A stretch of 64,000 nt of DNA from contig CACDQQ010000001.1 in NCBI GenBank assembly GCA_902555065.1, positions 163,474 to 227,473 on the forward strand. Reading direction: 5' to 3'. The first letter of the stretch is position 1, and each line of letters opens with the position of its first letter. This stretch comes from an uncultured Pelagibacteraceae bacterium. Lineage in GTDB: Bacteria; Pseudomonadota; Alphaproteobacteria; Pelagibacterales; Pelagibacteraceae. Made by a program: the position numbers and the translations under genes. The notes beneath the pieces were generated by a model. That model saw only the letters and a list, made by a program, of their open reading frames with translations, was not told where the DNA came from and did no database searches. Shown piece by piece: positions 45,687-54,561 of the stretch.

Positions 45687-46717
45687 CTTTTCAATAGTTT
45701 CAATTCGTAAGAAATCATATCTTTTATTAAACTATTAATATTTATTTTTGGTTTCCATTTTAGTTGTTTTTTTGCTTTAGAATAATCTCCTTGTAAAGTA
45801 TCAACTTCTGATGGTCTTAAATATTTTTTGTTACACTCTATTATTAATTTATCATTTTGATCATAAGCTTTTTCATTAATTCCTTTACCTTTCCAAAAGA
45901 GCTTTAATTTAAGTTGTTTTGCAACTAAATTTATAAATTGCTTTATAGAATATTGTTTACCTGTACAAATCACAAAATCGTCGGGTTTTTTATGTTGAAG
46001 AATTTTCCATATTGCCTCAACGTAATCACGCGCATGACCCCAGTCTCTTTTTGAATATAAATTACCTAGAATAAGTTTTTTCTGTTTTTTTAATTTAATT
46101 TTACACAAACCTTTTACAATTTTTTTTGTAACAAAAGTTTCACCTCTAAGAGGACTTTCATGATTAAATAATATACCGTTACTAGCGAATAAATTATAAG
46201 ATTCTCTATAATTTATTGTAATCCAATGTGAATATAGTTTTGCAACTCCATACGGACTTCTTGGATAAAATGGTGTTTTTTCATTTTGAGGTTTTTCAAC
46301 TACCTTTCCAAACATTTCTGAGCTACCAGCTTGATAAAACTTTATTTTTTTATTCACTCTCACAATTGCTTCTAAAATTCTAATTGTTCCAAGTGCATCT
46401 GCATTTGTAGTATATTCGGGTATTTCAAATGAAACTGCTACATGGGACTGCGCTGCTAAATTATATACCTCGTCAGGATTAATTTTTTTTATAATATTAA
46501 ATACAGAAATAGAGTCTGTTACATCTCCATAATGTAAGTAGAACTTATTTTTTTTAATCAAAGGATCGGAATAGATATCATCAATTCTGTATGTATTTAA
46601 CGTTGATCCTCTTCTTTTTACGCCATGAACATTATAACCTTTTGATAAAAGTAATTTTGAAAGATATGCACCATCCTGGCCAGTTACACCAAATATCAAA
46701 GCAGTTTTATTTTTCAT
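45683..46717 (-). CDS. gmd: GDP-mannose 4,6-dehydratase
   Basis: This 344-residue SDR dehydratase is the first step from GDP-mannose to GDP-fucose or related 6-deoxy sugars. The N-terminal 'ALIFGVTGQDGAYLSKLL', 'VKRRGSTLNTYRID', 'NLAAQSHVAVSFE' near residue 85, the catalytic 'YGVAK' near residue 154 and 'NHESPLRGETFVTKKI' are all family hallmarks. It overlaps fcl (4 bases) and the GT2 gene upstream (11 bases), giving a GT2-gmd-fcl transcript that ends just before the 5S promoter region. Confidence 0.97.
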   Translation of the reverse strand: MKNKTALIFGVTGQDGAYLSKLLLSKGYNVHGVKRRGSTLNTYRIDDIYSDPLIKKNKFYLHYGDVTDSISVFNIIKKINPDEVYNLAAQSHVAVSFEIPEYTTNADALGTIRILEAIVRVNKKIKFYQAGSSEMFGKVVEKPQNEKTPFYPRSPYGVAKLYSHWITINYRESYNLFASNGILFNHESPLRGETFVTKKIVKGLCKIKLKKQKKLILGNLYSKRDWGHARDYVEAIWKILQHKKPDDFVICTGKQYSIKQFINLVAKQLKLKLFWKGKGINEKAYDQNDKLIIECNKKYLRPSEVDTLQGDYSKAKKQLKWKPKININSLIKDMISYELKLLKR

Positions 46718-47417
46718 AAAATTTAATAAAAAATCTATATTTGAATAATGTTAAAATAGCAAATATACCATCAATAAACTTTATTTTTTTACCCTCTTCA
46801 TATGTTCTTCCATTATAATTTACTTCAACTTCGATAATATTTTCCTTCATATTTGCAAGTTTAGTCGTAACCTCAGGACAAAAACTAAAGCCGTTTTCTT
46901 TTAAGTTAATTTTTTTAAAAGTATCGGCTTTAAAAATCTTATAACAAGTATGTGCATCAGATAAATTTTGATTATTTATAATATTTGATAAAATTGTAAG
47001 CATATGATTAAAAAAAACTCTTAAGTTTGATGAAAAATTATTATTATAGTATCTCTTTTTTCCCAAAACCCTAGAACCATAAACGACATTAGTTAAATTT
47101 TGTTGTAGCGGTTCCAAAAGTTTCAAATAATCATTAGGGTCATATTCTAAATCTGCATCCTGAATAATAACATAATTTCCGTTTATAAATTCTTTTGCAG
47201 ACCGTATAGCCGCTCCTTTTCCAAGATTTTTTTCATGTGTAATTACTTTATCAACTTTTTGGGTTATCTTCTTTTTAATTATTTCTTTGGTATTATCCGT
47301 AGATCCATCATCTATAAGAATAATCTCCTTTTTATAGATATTAACTTTGTGAATTTTATCAATAATTTTTTCTAAAGTATTAGCTTCATTAAATACAGGA
47401 ATGATTATTGATAGCAT
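46707..47417 (-). CDS. Family 2 glycosyltransferase (dolichol-P-mannose synthase-like)
   Basis: This 236-residue GT-A glycosyltransferase has 'SIIIPVFNEANTLEKII' at the N-terminus, 'LIDDGSTDNTKEII' near residue 35, 'NLGKGAAIRSAKE' and the metal-binding 'QDADLEYDP' near residue 91. The pattern is that of DPM1/undecaprenyl-phosphate glycosyltransferases, which make lipid-linked sugar donors for membrane transferases. Several candidate membrane transferases lie nearby. It overlaps gmd by 11 bases. Confidence 0.9.
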   Translation of the reverse strand: MLSIIIPVFNEANTLEKIIDKIHKVNIYKKEIILIDDGSTDNTKEIIKKKITQKVDKVITHEKNLGKGAAIRSAKEFINGNYVIIQDADLEYDPNDYLKLLEPLQQNLTNVVYGSRVLGKKRYYNNNFSSNLRVFFNHMLTILSNIINNQNLSDAHTCYKIFKADTFKKINLKENGFSFCPEVTTKLANMKENIIEVEVNYNGRTYEEGKKIKFIDGIFAILTLFKYRFFIKFYEK

Positions 47418-47447
47418 TAAATTAAATTTATATTACATTAATAAGAT

Positions 47448-49088
47448 ATGATAAAGATCTTATTGTTTAGTTTTTTTACAAATATACTTTTTTATTCTTA
47501 TGGTCACTTAATAAAATCAGAAAATTATAAAGATGAAATAAGTAATTATAATTTAAAGTCTATTCTAGGTGTTATTGTTGTTTCTTTTATAGCCCTATTA
47601 TTAAATTTTTTCTTTCCATTAGATAGAGTTTTAAATAGTCTAATATTCGTCATTGGTATTTTAATATTATTTATTAAAAAAAAATTTTATTTCAAAAAAA
47701 ATGAGATTTATTACATAATAGTAGTCTCTTTTATAACAGCCTCTTTGATTGCTTATTCTAATGTAAATAGACCAGACGCTGGGCTATATCATTTGCCTTA
47801 TACCAGTTTCTTAAACGAGAATAAAATTATTATCGGACTGAGCAATATTCATTTTAGGTTTGGTCACATTTCAATAATGCAATATTTATCTGCGATTAAT
47901 AACAATATTATATTTAAAGATCTTGGTATTCTTATTCCTTTATCAAGTATTTGTTCTTTTTTTTTCGTATATTTTTTTAATAATGTTTTAATGTTGATAA
48001 AAAAATTTGAAATAGATATATCAAAATTATTTTCATTATTTGTAATAGTTTTTATAACGTTTAAAATCAATCGTTATAGTGCCTTTGGTAATGATGCAGT
48101 TTCACACTTAACATTTTTTTTTTTAATTTCTTATTTATTAGAAAAAAGAAATAAGGACCTTTTTTTTATTTCACTAATAAGCGTATTTGCTTTTCTTAAT
48201 AAAACAACTTTAATTCTCTCTTTGTTATTTCCTATAATATTGTTCTTTAAAAATTACCGTTTTGAAAATTTCAAAATATTTTATTCTTTACCTAGTTTAT
48301 TTTTAATATTGTGGTTTATCAAAAATGTTTTTATTTCTGGATGTATTATGTACCCAATTGAAAGTTTTTGTATAAACGCTTTGAGTTGGACTGATATTAA
48401 TGAGATTAGGCAAGAAAGCTTATCTGCAGAAGCTTGGTCAAAATCATGGCCAAATAAAGTTGACCCAAATATTTCAATGTTAGAATTTAACAAAAAATTT
48501 AATTGGATTGGGTCTTGGTTGGGAAATCATGGTATTTATTTAATTAAGATTTTTTTTATTTATTTTTTAATTTTAATTTGTATTTCTATTTTTATAAGTG
48601 GAAAAAATTCAAATAAAAATAATATTAAAATTGAAAAAGATATTATATTTAAAATTACATACTTAATTTCATTTATAGGTATAATAATATTTTTTTGGAA
48701 ATTTCCACTTTTTAGATATGGATACTCTTATATAGTTGTATTTGGTTCACTATCTATTTTGATACTATTAAAATCTTTAGATAGTAATAAATTAGGTAAA
48801 GCTTCAAAAATTGTATTCTATATTTGTCTGATTGGTTTATGTTCTAAGCAAATAATTAGATATAGTGAAAACTTAAATTCAGATTATATTTGGCCAAGAA
48901 TTTACTCATTCACAAATAACAATAAAATCAATTCACAAAAAATAAATTTTTCTAACAAATTTTCAATATATCTAGCTAAAGATTTATGTATGTATAGTAA
49001 TTCTCCATGTACTAATTACGATTTGAAAGATTTCTCAGTAGAAAAGTTATTTTCATATCATTTAATCAAAATCAAGCAACCTAAGTAA
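47448..49088 (+). CDS. Large multi-pass membrane protein, putative glycosyltransferase (LIC_10190-like)
   Basis: This 546-residue protein has roughly 12 hydrophobic segments. A conserved-looking loop 'NVNRPDAGLYHLPYTSFLNENKIIIGLSN' near residue 106 and 'FRFGHISIMQYLSAI' near residue 137 recall the LIC_10190 family of membrane proteins found in polysaccharide loci. These may be GT-C-like transferases with acidic residues in the first periplasmic loop. The specific reaction is not known. The 3' end overlaps the convergent small gene by 27 bases. Confidence 0.7.
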   Translation: MIKILLFSFFTNILFYSYGHLIKSENYKDEISNYNLKSILGVIVVSFIALLLNFFFPLDRVLNSLIFVIGILILFIKKKFYFKKNEIYYIIVVSFITASLIAYSNVNRPDAGLYHLPYTSFLNENKIIIGLSNIHFRFGHISIMQYLSAINNNIIFKDLGILIPLSSICSFFFVYFFNNVLMLIKKFEIDISKLFSLFVIVFITFKINRYSAFGNDAVSHLTFFFLISYLLEKRNKDLFFISLISVFAFLNKTTLILSLLFPIILFFKNYRFENFKIFYSLPSLFLILWFIKNVFISGCIMYPIESFCINALSWTDINEIRQESLSAEAWSKSWPNKVDPNISMLEFNKKFNWIGSWLGNHGIYLIKIFFIYFLILICISIFISGKNSNKNNIKIEKDIIFKITYLISFIGIIIFFWKFPLFRYGYSYIVVFGSLSILILLKSLDSNKLGKASKIVFYICLIGLCSKQIIRYSENLNSDYIWPRIYSFTNNNKINSQKINFSNKFSIYLAKDLCMYSNSPCTNYDLKDFSVEKLFSYHLIKIKQPK

Positions 49089-49634
49089 TCTTTCAACTAA
49101 AACTGGTCTTTTAATTTTTAAAAAATAAAATTTTGGATTTGATATTTTAATAAGGTAGTAATCACTTGTAAGGTTAATTAGTTTCTCTTGATCAGTAAAT
49201 TTAATACCTAAAATTTGTAAAAGTTTAATAAAAAAAGAATTTTTCAATTTTGAATCAATAATTTTCTTGAAAGTTGCAATCTTAATCTTTCTATTATGTA
49301 TTAATTTTCCCTGCAATATTTTGTAGAAAAATACTACTCTACTAAAGCTAACTTTTTTTGGAACGTGTGTTGAAACTAACAAAAGAAAATTTGTTTTTTT
49401 CTCTAAATATGAAACAAATTTGTAATAACTAATAATATAATCTTTAATACTATCAAAATTACATTGAAGAATATAATGGTGATACCCCGAAAGAATAATA
49501 ACATCATAGAAATCAATATTTCTATCTTCCCAAATATTTCTGAATTTTACAAATTTTACATCATCTGAAGAAAATTTTTTTGAAAAAGTTTCTTTTATAC
49601 TATAACTAGAGCCTATAATTAAAATCTTTCCCAT
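49062..49634 (-). CDS. Unrecognised Rossmann-like protein in the polysaccharide island
   Basis: I do not recognise this protein. I start it at 'MGKILIIGSSYSIKETF' (49634, 190 residues); the track start adds 'MYNYS'. The N-terminal 'ILIIGSS' resembles a nucleotide-binding beta-alpha start, but the glycine pattern is degenerate and no catalytic YxxxK is seen. A TATAAT lies six bases upstream of this ATG, part of a palindromic box shared with the divergent gene at 49651. It overlaps the preceding membrane protein by 27 bases tail to tail. Confidence 0.6.
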   Translation of the reverse strand: MGKILIIGSSYSIKETFSKKFSSDDVKFVKFRNIWEDRNIDFYDVIILSGYHHYILQCNFDSIKDYIISYYKFVSYLEKKTNFLLLVSTHVPKKVSFSRVVFFYKILQGKLIHNRKIKIATFKKIIDSKLKNSFFIKLLQILGIKFTDQEKLINLTSDYYLIKISNPKFYFLKIKRPVLVERLLRLLDFD

Positions 49635-49636
49635 AC

Positions 49637-49646
49637 TATAATTATA
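49637..49646. promoter_or_regulatory. Palindromic bidirectional -10 element TATAATTATA
   Basis: This 10-base box is its own reverse complement, so each strand carries a perfect TATAAT. It lies in the 16-base gap between two divergent ATGs (49634 on minus, 49651 on plus). On the minus strand the ATG begins seven bases after the hexamer, and on the plus strand nine. Confidence 0.6.
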
Positions 49647-49650
49647 CAAA

Positions 49651-50571
49651 ATGAAAATTATAAATCATTCTATTTTAGGAAGTGGATTAAGTGCACTTGT
49701 AAAAGATATTAACAAGTCAAATAGTACAATATTTAGTAATAATAATGACGTTATAAACAAAAGTTACAAATTTTACGAATATCAGAAAATTGGGGGTAAC
49801 TCAAACATTTGGGGAGGTTATGTTAATTTTGAAAGATATAAATATCTTTTAAAAAATAAAAAATACAGAAATTTTATGAAATATAATCCTTTGTTTGAGG
49901 TTAAAGAATTTATAGATAATAAAAACTTAAATTATACTCACTACTTAAGTGAAAAAAAAAATGGAAGAATTTTTAGAGTTAAAAATAGTAACTTTAAAAG
50001 TAAAATAATAGACGATAAAATATTGAAACTGATTATAGAAAAAAATAAAATAATACTAAAATCTAAAAAAAAAAATTACAAAACTAAATTCTTAAGTATA
50101 TGCATAGGTAATCTAGGTCTTATTGAATTATTACACAATTCGAAGTTAATCAAAGGGAGTGATGTCATATCTTTTTATGATGGAATATGTAGTTATAATT
50201 TAAATTTATTTTTAAATCACAACAAAAGCTATTATATTCCGATGACGTTAGGTGAAATTTCGAAAAAGCTCATTTATGGAAAAATTATAGGATATAAAAA
50301 AAATATTTCAAATACATTAATAGTTCAAAAATTTCCAAAATCATCGTTTAAAAATTCACAAACTGTTAATGAAATTTTAAAATTTAAGTCTAATCACATA
50401 AGATTTTTTTTATCAAACCATCCTGCAAATTTAAAAATTAACAATGTTCCAATAAAAAGATTTATTAAAAATATATCAACAAAAATCCATGTATACTGTA
50501 GTGGAATGAATATTAAATATAGAGCAGGACCGATATCTCAAGATATAATTTTTAATGCATTAATAAAATGA
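49651..50571 (+). CDS. FAD-oxidoreductase-like protein, function unknown
   Basis: This 306-residue protein begins 'IINHSILGSGLSALVKDINK', a weak Rossmann 'GSGLSA' dinucleotide motif. It has 'IGGNSNIWGGYVNFERY' near residue 47, reminiscent of the 'GG.S..WGG' loop of GMC-type or related FAD oxidoreductases. The usual C-terminal FAD motif is not obvious and the protein is short, so it may be a divergent sugar-modifying enzyme or a non-catalytic relative. Its stop overlaps the start of the next membrane-protein gene by 4 bases, suggesting a joint task. Confidence 0.55.
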   Translation: MKIINHSILGSGLSALVKDINKSNSTIFSNNNDVINKSYKFYEYQKIGGNSNIWGGYVNFERYKYLLKNKKYRNFMKYNPLFEVKEFIDNKNLNYTHYLSEKKNGRIFRVKNSNFKSKIIDDKILKLIIEKNKIILKSKKKNYKTKFLSICIGNLGLIELLHNSKLIKGSDVISFYDGICSYNLNLFLNHNKSYYIPMTLGEISKKLIYGKIIGYKKNISNTLIVQKFPKSSFKNSQTVNEILKFKSNHIRFFLSNHPANLKINNVPIKRFIKNISTKIHVYCSGMNIKYRAGPISQDIIFNALIK

Positions 50572-51932
50572 AAATATTATTTTTCTTTAATAAAAATCTA
50601 GTAGATTTGAAACATAAAGAATACTATTTTTTATTAACCATTTTTCAATTACTAATAATTTTAATTAGCATTATATTTTCATATTATTTTTATCAACAGT
50701 TTCAGTATATGTTTGAAAAAGGAACTTATAATATACTTCCTGGAAAACTCCCTTTCGGGTACGGAGATTTATTGAAAAATATGTTTGATAATAATATTTA
50801 TGCAAATAAAGAAGTTTTTTTAAGCTTCAATAAAGATGGTTCTTCAAATATTCATGAAATTAACTTTGTTCTAAAAAAGCTACCTTTTTTTTCTTTGCTA
50901 TTATATTTAATTTTAAATATTTCAAAAAATATTTACTTTGTCGTTATTTTAAAAAACTTAATTTTTTTTAATTTATTCTTTATTACAAGCTATATTACTA
51001 TCAAATCACTAAGGTTAAAATTAAGTCATCATCTTATTATTATCTTATTTTTTTTATTAGTACCGTTTAATATAAAAACTTTTTCTGAAATATCTTATGG
51101 CGATTCTGTAAGTTCTATAATGCTTGGTTGCCTATACTTAATATTAATCTCAAAATTAAAGAATAAATATTTCTACACTGGAATTATTTTATCAGTACTT
51201 TACTTAACTAAGGAGTCTATGTTCATAATCTGTGTGATGATACCGTTTTTGATTGTTTTTCTAAACTTTAATCGAGACAGAATTAAAACATTAATTCCTT
51301 TAATTTTTGTAATCTTTTCTGCACTTTCATGGGGATTTTTTGGATTATATAAGACTGGAGAATTTCCATTTGGGTCAAGTATTTCGACTTGGAAATCGTA
51401 CGATCTTTCAAAATCTATTGATGAAGATTTTAAACTTTATTACCCAAAAAATTCTACTGATAATTTGGACAAAAATATAATTACAGAAAAATTATCTAAT
51501 GAATGGGAATTTTACCACTATTTTCAAGAAAAAAATTACAAACAAATTATTAGTAAACCAAAAATTGTTTATGAAAATTTTTTACTAAAAATCAAATTTA
51601 TTTTATTTAATTTAAGCCCAGATGGAATATCTTATGAAAAAACAATTAATGCAAAGTCAATGTTTATTTTAACAAGCTTATTAAATAAATTATTTTTTTA
51701 TTTGGGGATCATATTGAGTCTAATTTTCTTAATAAAAAAAAATTTTAAATTTAAACATGAAACTATGTATTTTTTAGGCCTTGTAACTCTTAACCTTGCT
51801 ACACATTTAATAGGTTGGATGACATCTAAACACTTTGTTGGAATAGCTCTTGTTTCATTTATATTCGTAGTATTAATCGGATCTAATTTTTTTTTAAACG
51901 AAAAAAAAAAGTATAAAAAAGTTGCTTTATAA
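50568..51932 (+). CDS. Multi-pass membrane glycosyltransferase-like protein (GT-C/PMT type)
   Basis: This 454-residue integral membrane protein has about ten hydrophobic segments. An early periplasmic loop 'LPFGYGDLLKNMFDNNIYAN' follows the first helix, as in GT-C (ArnT/PMT-like) enzymes that use lipid-linked sugars. Later segments such as 'FFLLVPFNIKTFSEISYGDSVSSI' support a GT-C fold, but I see no decisive catalytic signature. It is coupled to the FAD-like gene by a 4-base overlap. The last 50 bases overlap the convergent GT2 gene. Confidence 0.6.
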   Translation: MKILFFFNKNLVDLKHKEYYFLLTIFQLLIILISIIFSYYFYQQFQYMFEKGTYNILPGKLPFGYGDLLKNMFDNNIYANKEVFLSFNKDGSSNIHEINFVLKKLPFFSLLLYLILNISKNIYFVVILKNLIFFNLFFITSYITIKSLRLKLSHHLIIILFFLLVPFNIKTFSEISYGDSVSSIMLGCLYLILISKLKNKYFYTGIILSVLYLTKESMFIICVMIPFLIVFLNFNRDRIKTLIPLIFVIFSALSWGFFGLYKTGEFPFGSSISTWKSYDLSKSIDEDFKLYYPKNSTDNLDKNIITEKLSNEWEFYHYFQEKNYKQIISKPKIVYENFLLKIKFILFNLSPDGISYEKTINAKSMFILTSLLNKLFFYLGIILSLIFLIKKNFKFKHETMYFLGLVTLNLATHLIGWMTSKHFVGIALVSFIFVVLIGSNFFLNEKKKYKKVAL

Positions 51933-52578
51933 ATAAATTTACTATTTTAAAATTAAGTTTAGACTTACCATAAATTCTTTTCTTGAATAAGATTTGAATA
52001 TCAAAAATATTCAAATTTTTTTTACCATTATAAATAATATCAAAAAGTATTTTATACCCTTTATTAAAAAAATTTTTTTTATATTTTGAGATGATATCTT
52101 TTTTGCAAATAAAATATCCAGATAGAGGATCTGACGTTTTTTTTTCTAAAAAAAAATTTATAAGGAATATAAAAGATACAGAAAATAGTGATCTTACATA
52201 ACCTAAGTTTCCAGAATATTTTTCTTTTAAAAAACGACTTCCTATCACAATATCGAAATTATCTTTTATTATTTTTTTATACATATTATTTGCACTTGCT
52301 ACATTATGTTGAAGATCGCAATCTAAAACTAACACATAATTGTACTTTGCTTTTTTTACACCAAGAATAATTGATTGTGATAAGTCCCTGTTTTTAGATT
52401 TTCTTTTTATAAATTTAATCTTTTTACTTAAAAATTTTTTTACAACATCATCAGTATTATCTTTAGAATTATCATCTATAAATATTAATTCATAATTAAA
52501 TTTTAACTTTTTTAGTTCTTTTATAAAAAGTGGAATATTTTTTTCTTCATTTAGTGTGGGTGTAAGAATTGATATCAT
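51883..52578 (-). CDS. Family 2 glycosyltransferase (polyprenyl-P-mannose synthase type)
   Basis: This 231-residue GT-A enzyme has 'SILTPTLNEEKNIPLFIKEL' at the N-terminus, 'IFIDDNSKDNTDDVV' near residue 33 and 'VLDCDLQHN' near residue 84, followed by 'IVIGSRFLKEKY'. The pattern is DPM1-like, making a polyprenyl-phosphate sugar donor for the nearby GT-C-like proteins. It lies convergent to one such gene with a 50-base coding overlap and divergent from another at 52624. Confidence 0.87.
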   Translation of the reverse strand: MISILTPTLNEEKNIPLFIKELKKLKFNYELIFIDDNSKDNTDDVVKKFLSKKIKFIKRKSKNRDLSQSIILGVKKAKYNYVLVLDCDLQHNVASANNMYKKIIKDNFDIVIGSRFLKEKYSGNLGYVRSLFSVSFIFLINFFLEKKTSDPLSGYFICKKDIISKYKKNFFNKGYKILFDIIYNGKKNLNIFDIQILFKKRIYGKSKLNFKIVNLFIKQLFYTFFFRLKKN

Positions 52579-52623
52579 ACAAATAATATATATATTTTTA
52601 AAAATTCATATATATCTTAATTA

Positions 52624-54561
52624 ATGCTACAATTAACTCCTTTTATTATTTTATTTATTTTCAGTACATTTCTTTCTAACCTATTTAGATTAGATTTTAT
52701 AAGGTCATTACTAATAAATATTTTAATAGTTACATACTTTTTATATTTTTTTTCAAAATTTGACTATCTTGTATTAGGAAATTATATTTTAATAGCACTA
52801 TCAATAATAATTTTAATTTACTTAATTTATAATTATAAAGAGTTAAAGCACGTAGATTTTTATAACTTACTATTTATTTTAATTACTTCTATACTTCTAA
52901 TTTTATACTCTAAGAATCTTTTTCTATATAAATTTGATGATTTTACTGAATATGGAATAATATCAAAATTGGTTTTTACTGAAAATAATAATCCCATAAA
53001 TATAAATTATTTAGATAAAGGATCTCACTCGAAAATTAATATACTAAGTTTTTTTCAGTATTTTTTTCTAAAAAATTCATCAGAAGTTTTTAGTGAAAAA
53101 ATAGCTTTAATGGCAAATAATTTTTTTAAGGTTGTATTAATATTAAACATAATTAATTTCACAAAATATAATGCTTCGAAAAAACTTTTATTATTCATTT
53201 TTACTTATTTTTTAATATATACATTAAGCACAAGTTTTGATCGTCTCTATGTTGATTCAATTTTAGGATTAATTATTGCAAATCTCTTTCTCATAAGTTT
53301 TAAAAAGAAAATCCAAAATGTTGATTATATAATTTTTTGTTTACTTATTATCCATATTACTTCTATGAAATTTAGTGGAGTTATAGTTTTATTAGGAATA
53401 TCAATTATTTTTATTACGATATCAGTATTAAGCAAAGATTACAAAAAAGTTATTGTTGTTTCGCTAGCTATAATTTTTTCATATTCCATTAATCAATTTC
53501 ATCATAAAGATGTAAGTAATTTTATTAAATTTAAATTTAAAAAAGATAAATTTAAAGTTTATGAAGATGATGTAATATATACACATGATGTAATATATAC
53601 ACATAGAGAACAGTTCTATAATTTACAACGAGAGTTCTCAGATGGTACTACTTTCAAATTATATTCACGTTATAAAAATAAAGATATTAATTATATAAAT
53701 TCCAAAGAGGACCTAAAAAATTTATTTACTACACAATTAAGTAAAATTACTTCAGATGGAATTTATCACGCTAAAACATTTCTTATAATAAATAAATTAT
53801 TTGAGGTTGGTAATATCAATTTAAAATTTATTGAAATACCTCTTAATCTTTGGATATGGATAATTTTAATTATAATGCTATCAATAATAATAAATCGAGA
53901 AAAAGATAATCCATATTTAAATTTTACAACTTTTATGTATATAAATTTTATTTTATGTTATTTTATAGTGTTAGTAATTTGGTCAATAAGAAATAAATTA
54001 TTAAATGAAGATTTCACTATAGAATCATCTTGGCATAGACACCTTGGATCTTTAATTCTTGGATATATATTATTTTTAATAATTAAATATTTGCAGAAGA
54101 TTAATCTTAGTACTTTTGGATTTATTATTATTATAACTATTTGCTTACAATTGACATTACCAAATTCCATTAAGAATTTCTTACCTTATTCACAAATTAT
54201 GAAGTTTAAATTTTGGAATTATTCAAAAAATATGAGGACAGACATTAGAAAAATTGCAAATAATATTAGATCTGAAATACCAGAATATTCGAAACTTATA
54301 GTCATTCAAGAAGATATGTATAAAGGTTATTTTTTTCCAGTTTTAAATTATGAATTAATAAAAATTAATATGTTAAGACAAGATAATCACAGAATTAATG
54401 ACTTTATTTCTAAGATTGATAATGAAAGAAATCCTTTAAATAATACATATTTATTAATTTCACAAAACCAAAATCTTAGTGAATACTTGACAATGATAGA
54501 TATAAAAACTGAGAAAATAATTAGCAAGAACGGTTATGATTTATACGAAATTATTTTTTAA
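52624..54561 (+). CDS. Large multi-pass membrane protein of unknown function
   Basis: This 645-residue protein has about 12-14 hydrophobic segments. The first third contains 'YKFDDFTEYGIISKLVF' near residue 102 and 'INYLDKGSHSK', a charged loop after several helices, reminiscent of GT-C or LIC_10190-like transferases but not a firm match. A hydrophilic region near residues 300-380 carries an exact 18-base tandem duplication giving 'DVIYTHDVIYTH'. The 3' end overlaps the SGNH gene by 26 bases. The assignment to glycan assembly is by context. Confidence 0.6.
   Translation: MLQLTPFIILFIFSTFLSNLFRLDFIRSLLINILIVTYFLYFFSKFDYLVLGNYILIALSIIILIYLIYNYKELKHVDFYNLLFILITSILLILYSKNLFLYKFDDFTEYGIISKLVFTENNNPININYLDKGSHSKINILSFFQYFFLKNSSEVFSEKIALMANNFFKVVLILNIINFTKYNASKKLLLFIFTYFLIYTLSTSFDRLYVDSILGLIIANLFLISFKKKIQNVDYIIFCLLIIHITSMKFSGVIVLLGISIIFITISVLSKDYKKVIVVSLAIIFSYSINQFHHKDVSNFIKFKFKKDKFKVYEDDVIYTHDVIYTHREQFYNLQREFSDGTTFKLYSRYKNKDINYINSKEDLKNLFTTQLSKITSDGIYHAKTFLIINKLFEVGNINLKFIEIPLNLWIWIILIIMLSIIINREKDNPYLNFTTFMYINFILCYFIVLVIWSIRNKLLNEDFTIESSWHRHLGSLILGYILFLIIKYLQKINLSTFGFIIIITICLQLTLPNSIKNFLPYSQIMKFKFWNYSKNMRTDIRKIANNIRSEIPEYSKLIVIQEDMYKGYFFPVLNYELIKINMLRQDNHRINDFISKIDNERNPLNNTYLLISQNQNLSEYLTMIDIKTEKIISKNGYDLYEIIF
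53569..53604 (+). repeat. In-frame tandem duplication, 2 x 18 bases
   Basis: The 18-base unit GATGTAATATATACACAT occurs twice back to back without a mismatch. It adds six residues in frame (DVIYTH twice) near residue 316 of the membrane protein. The identity of the copies suggests a recent event. Confidence 0.95.
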
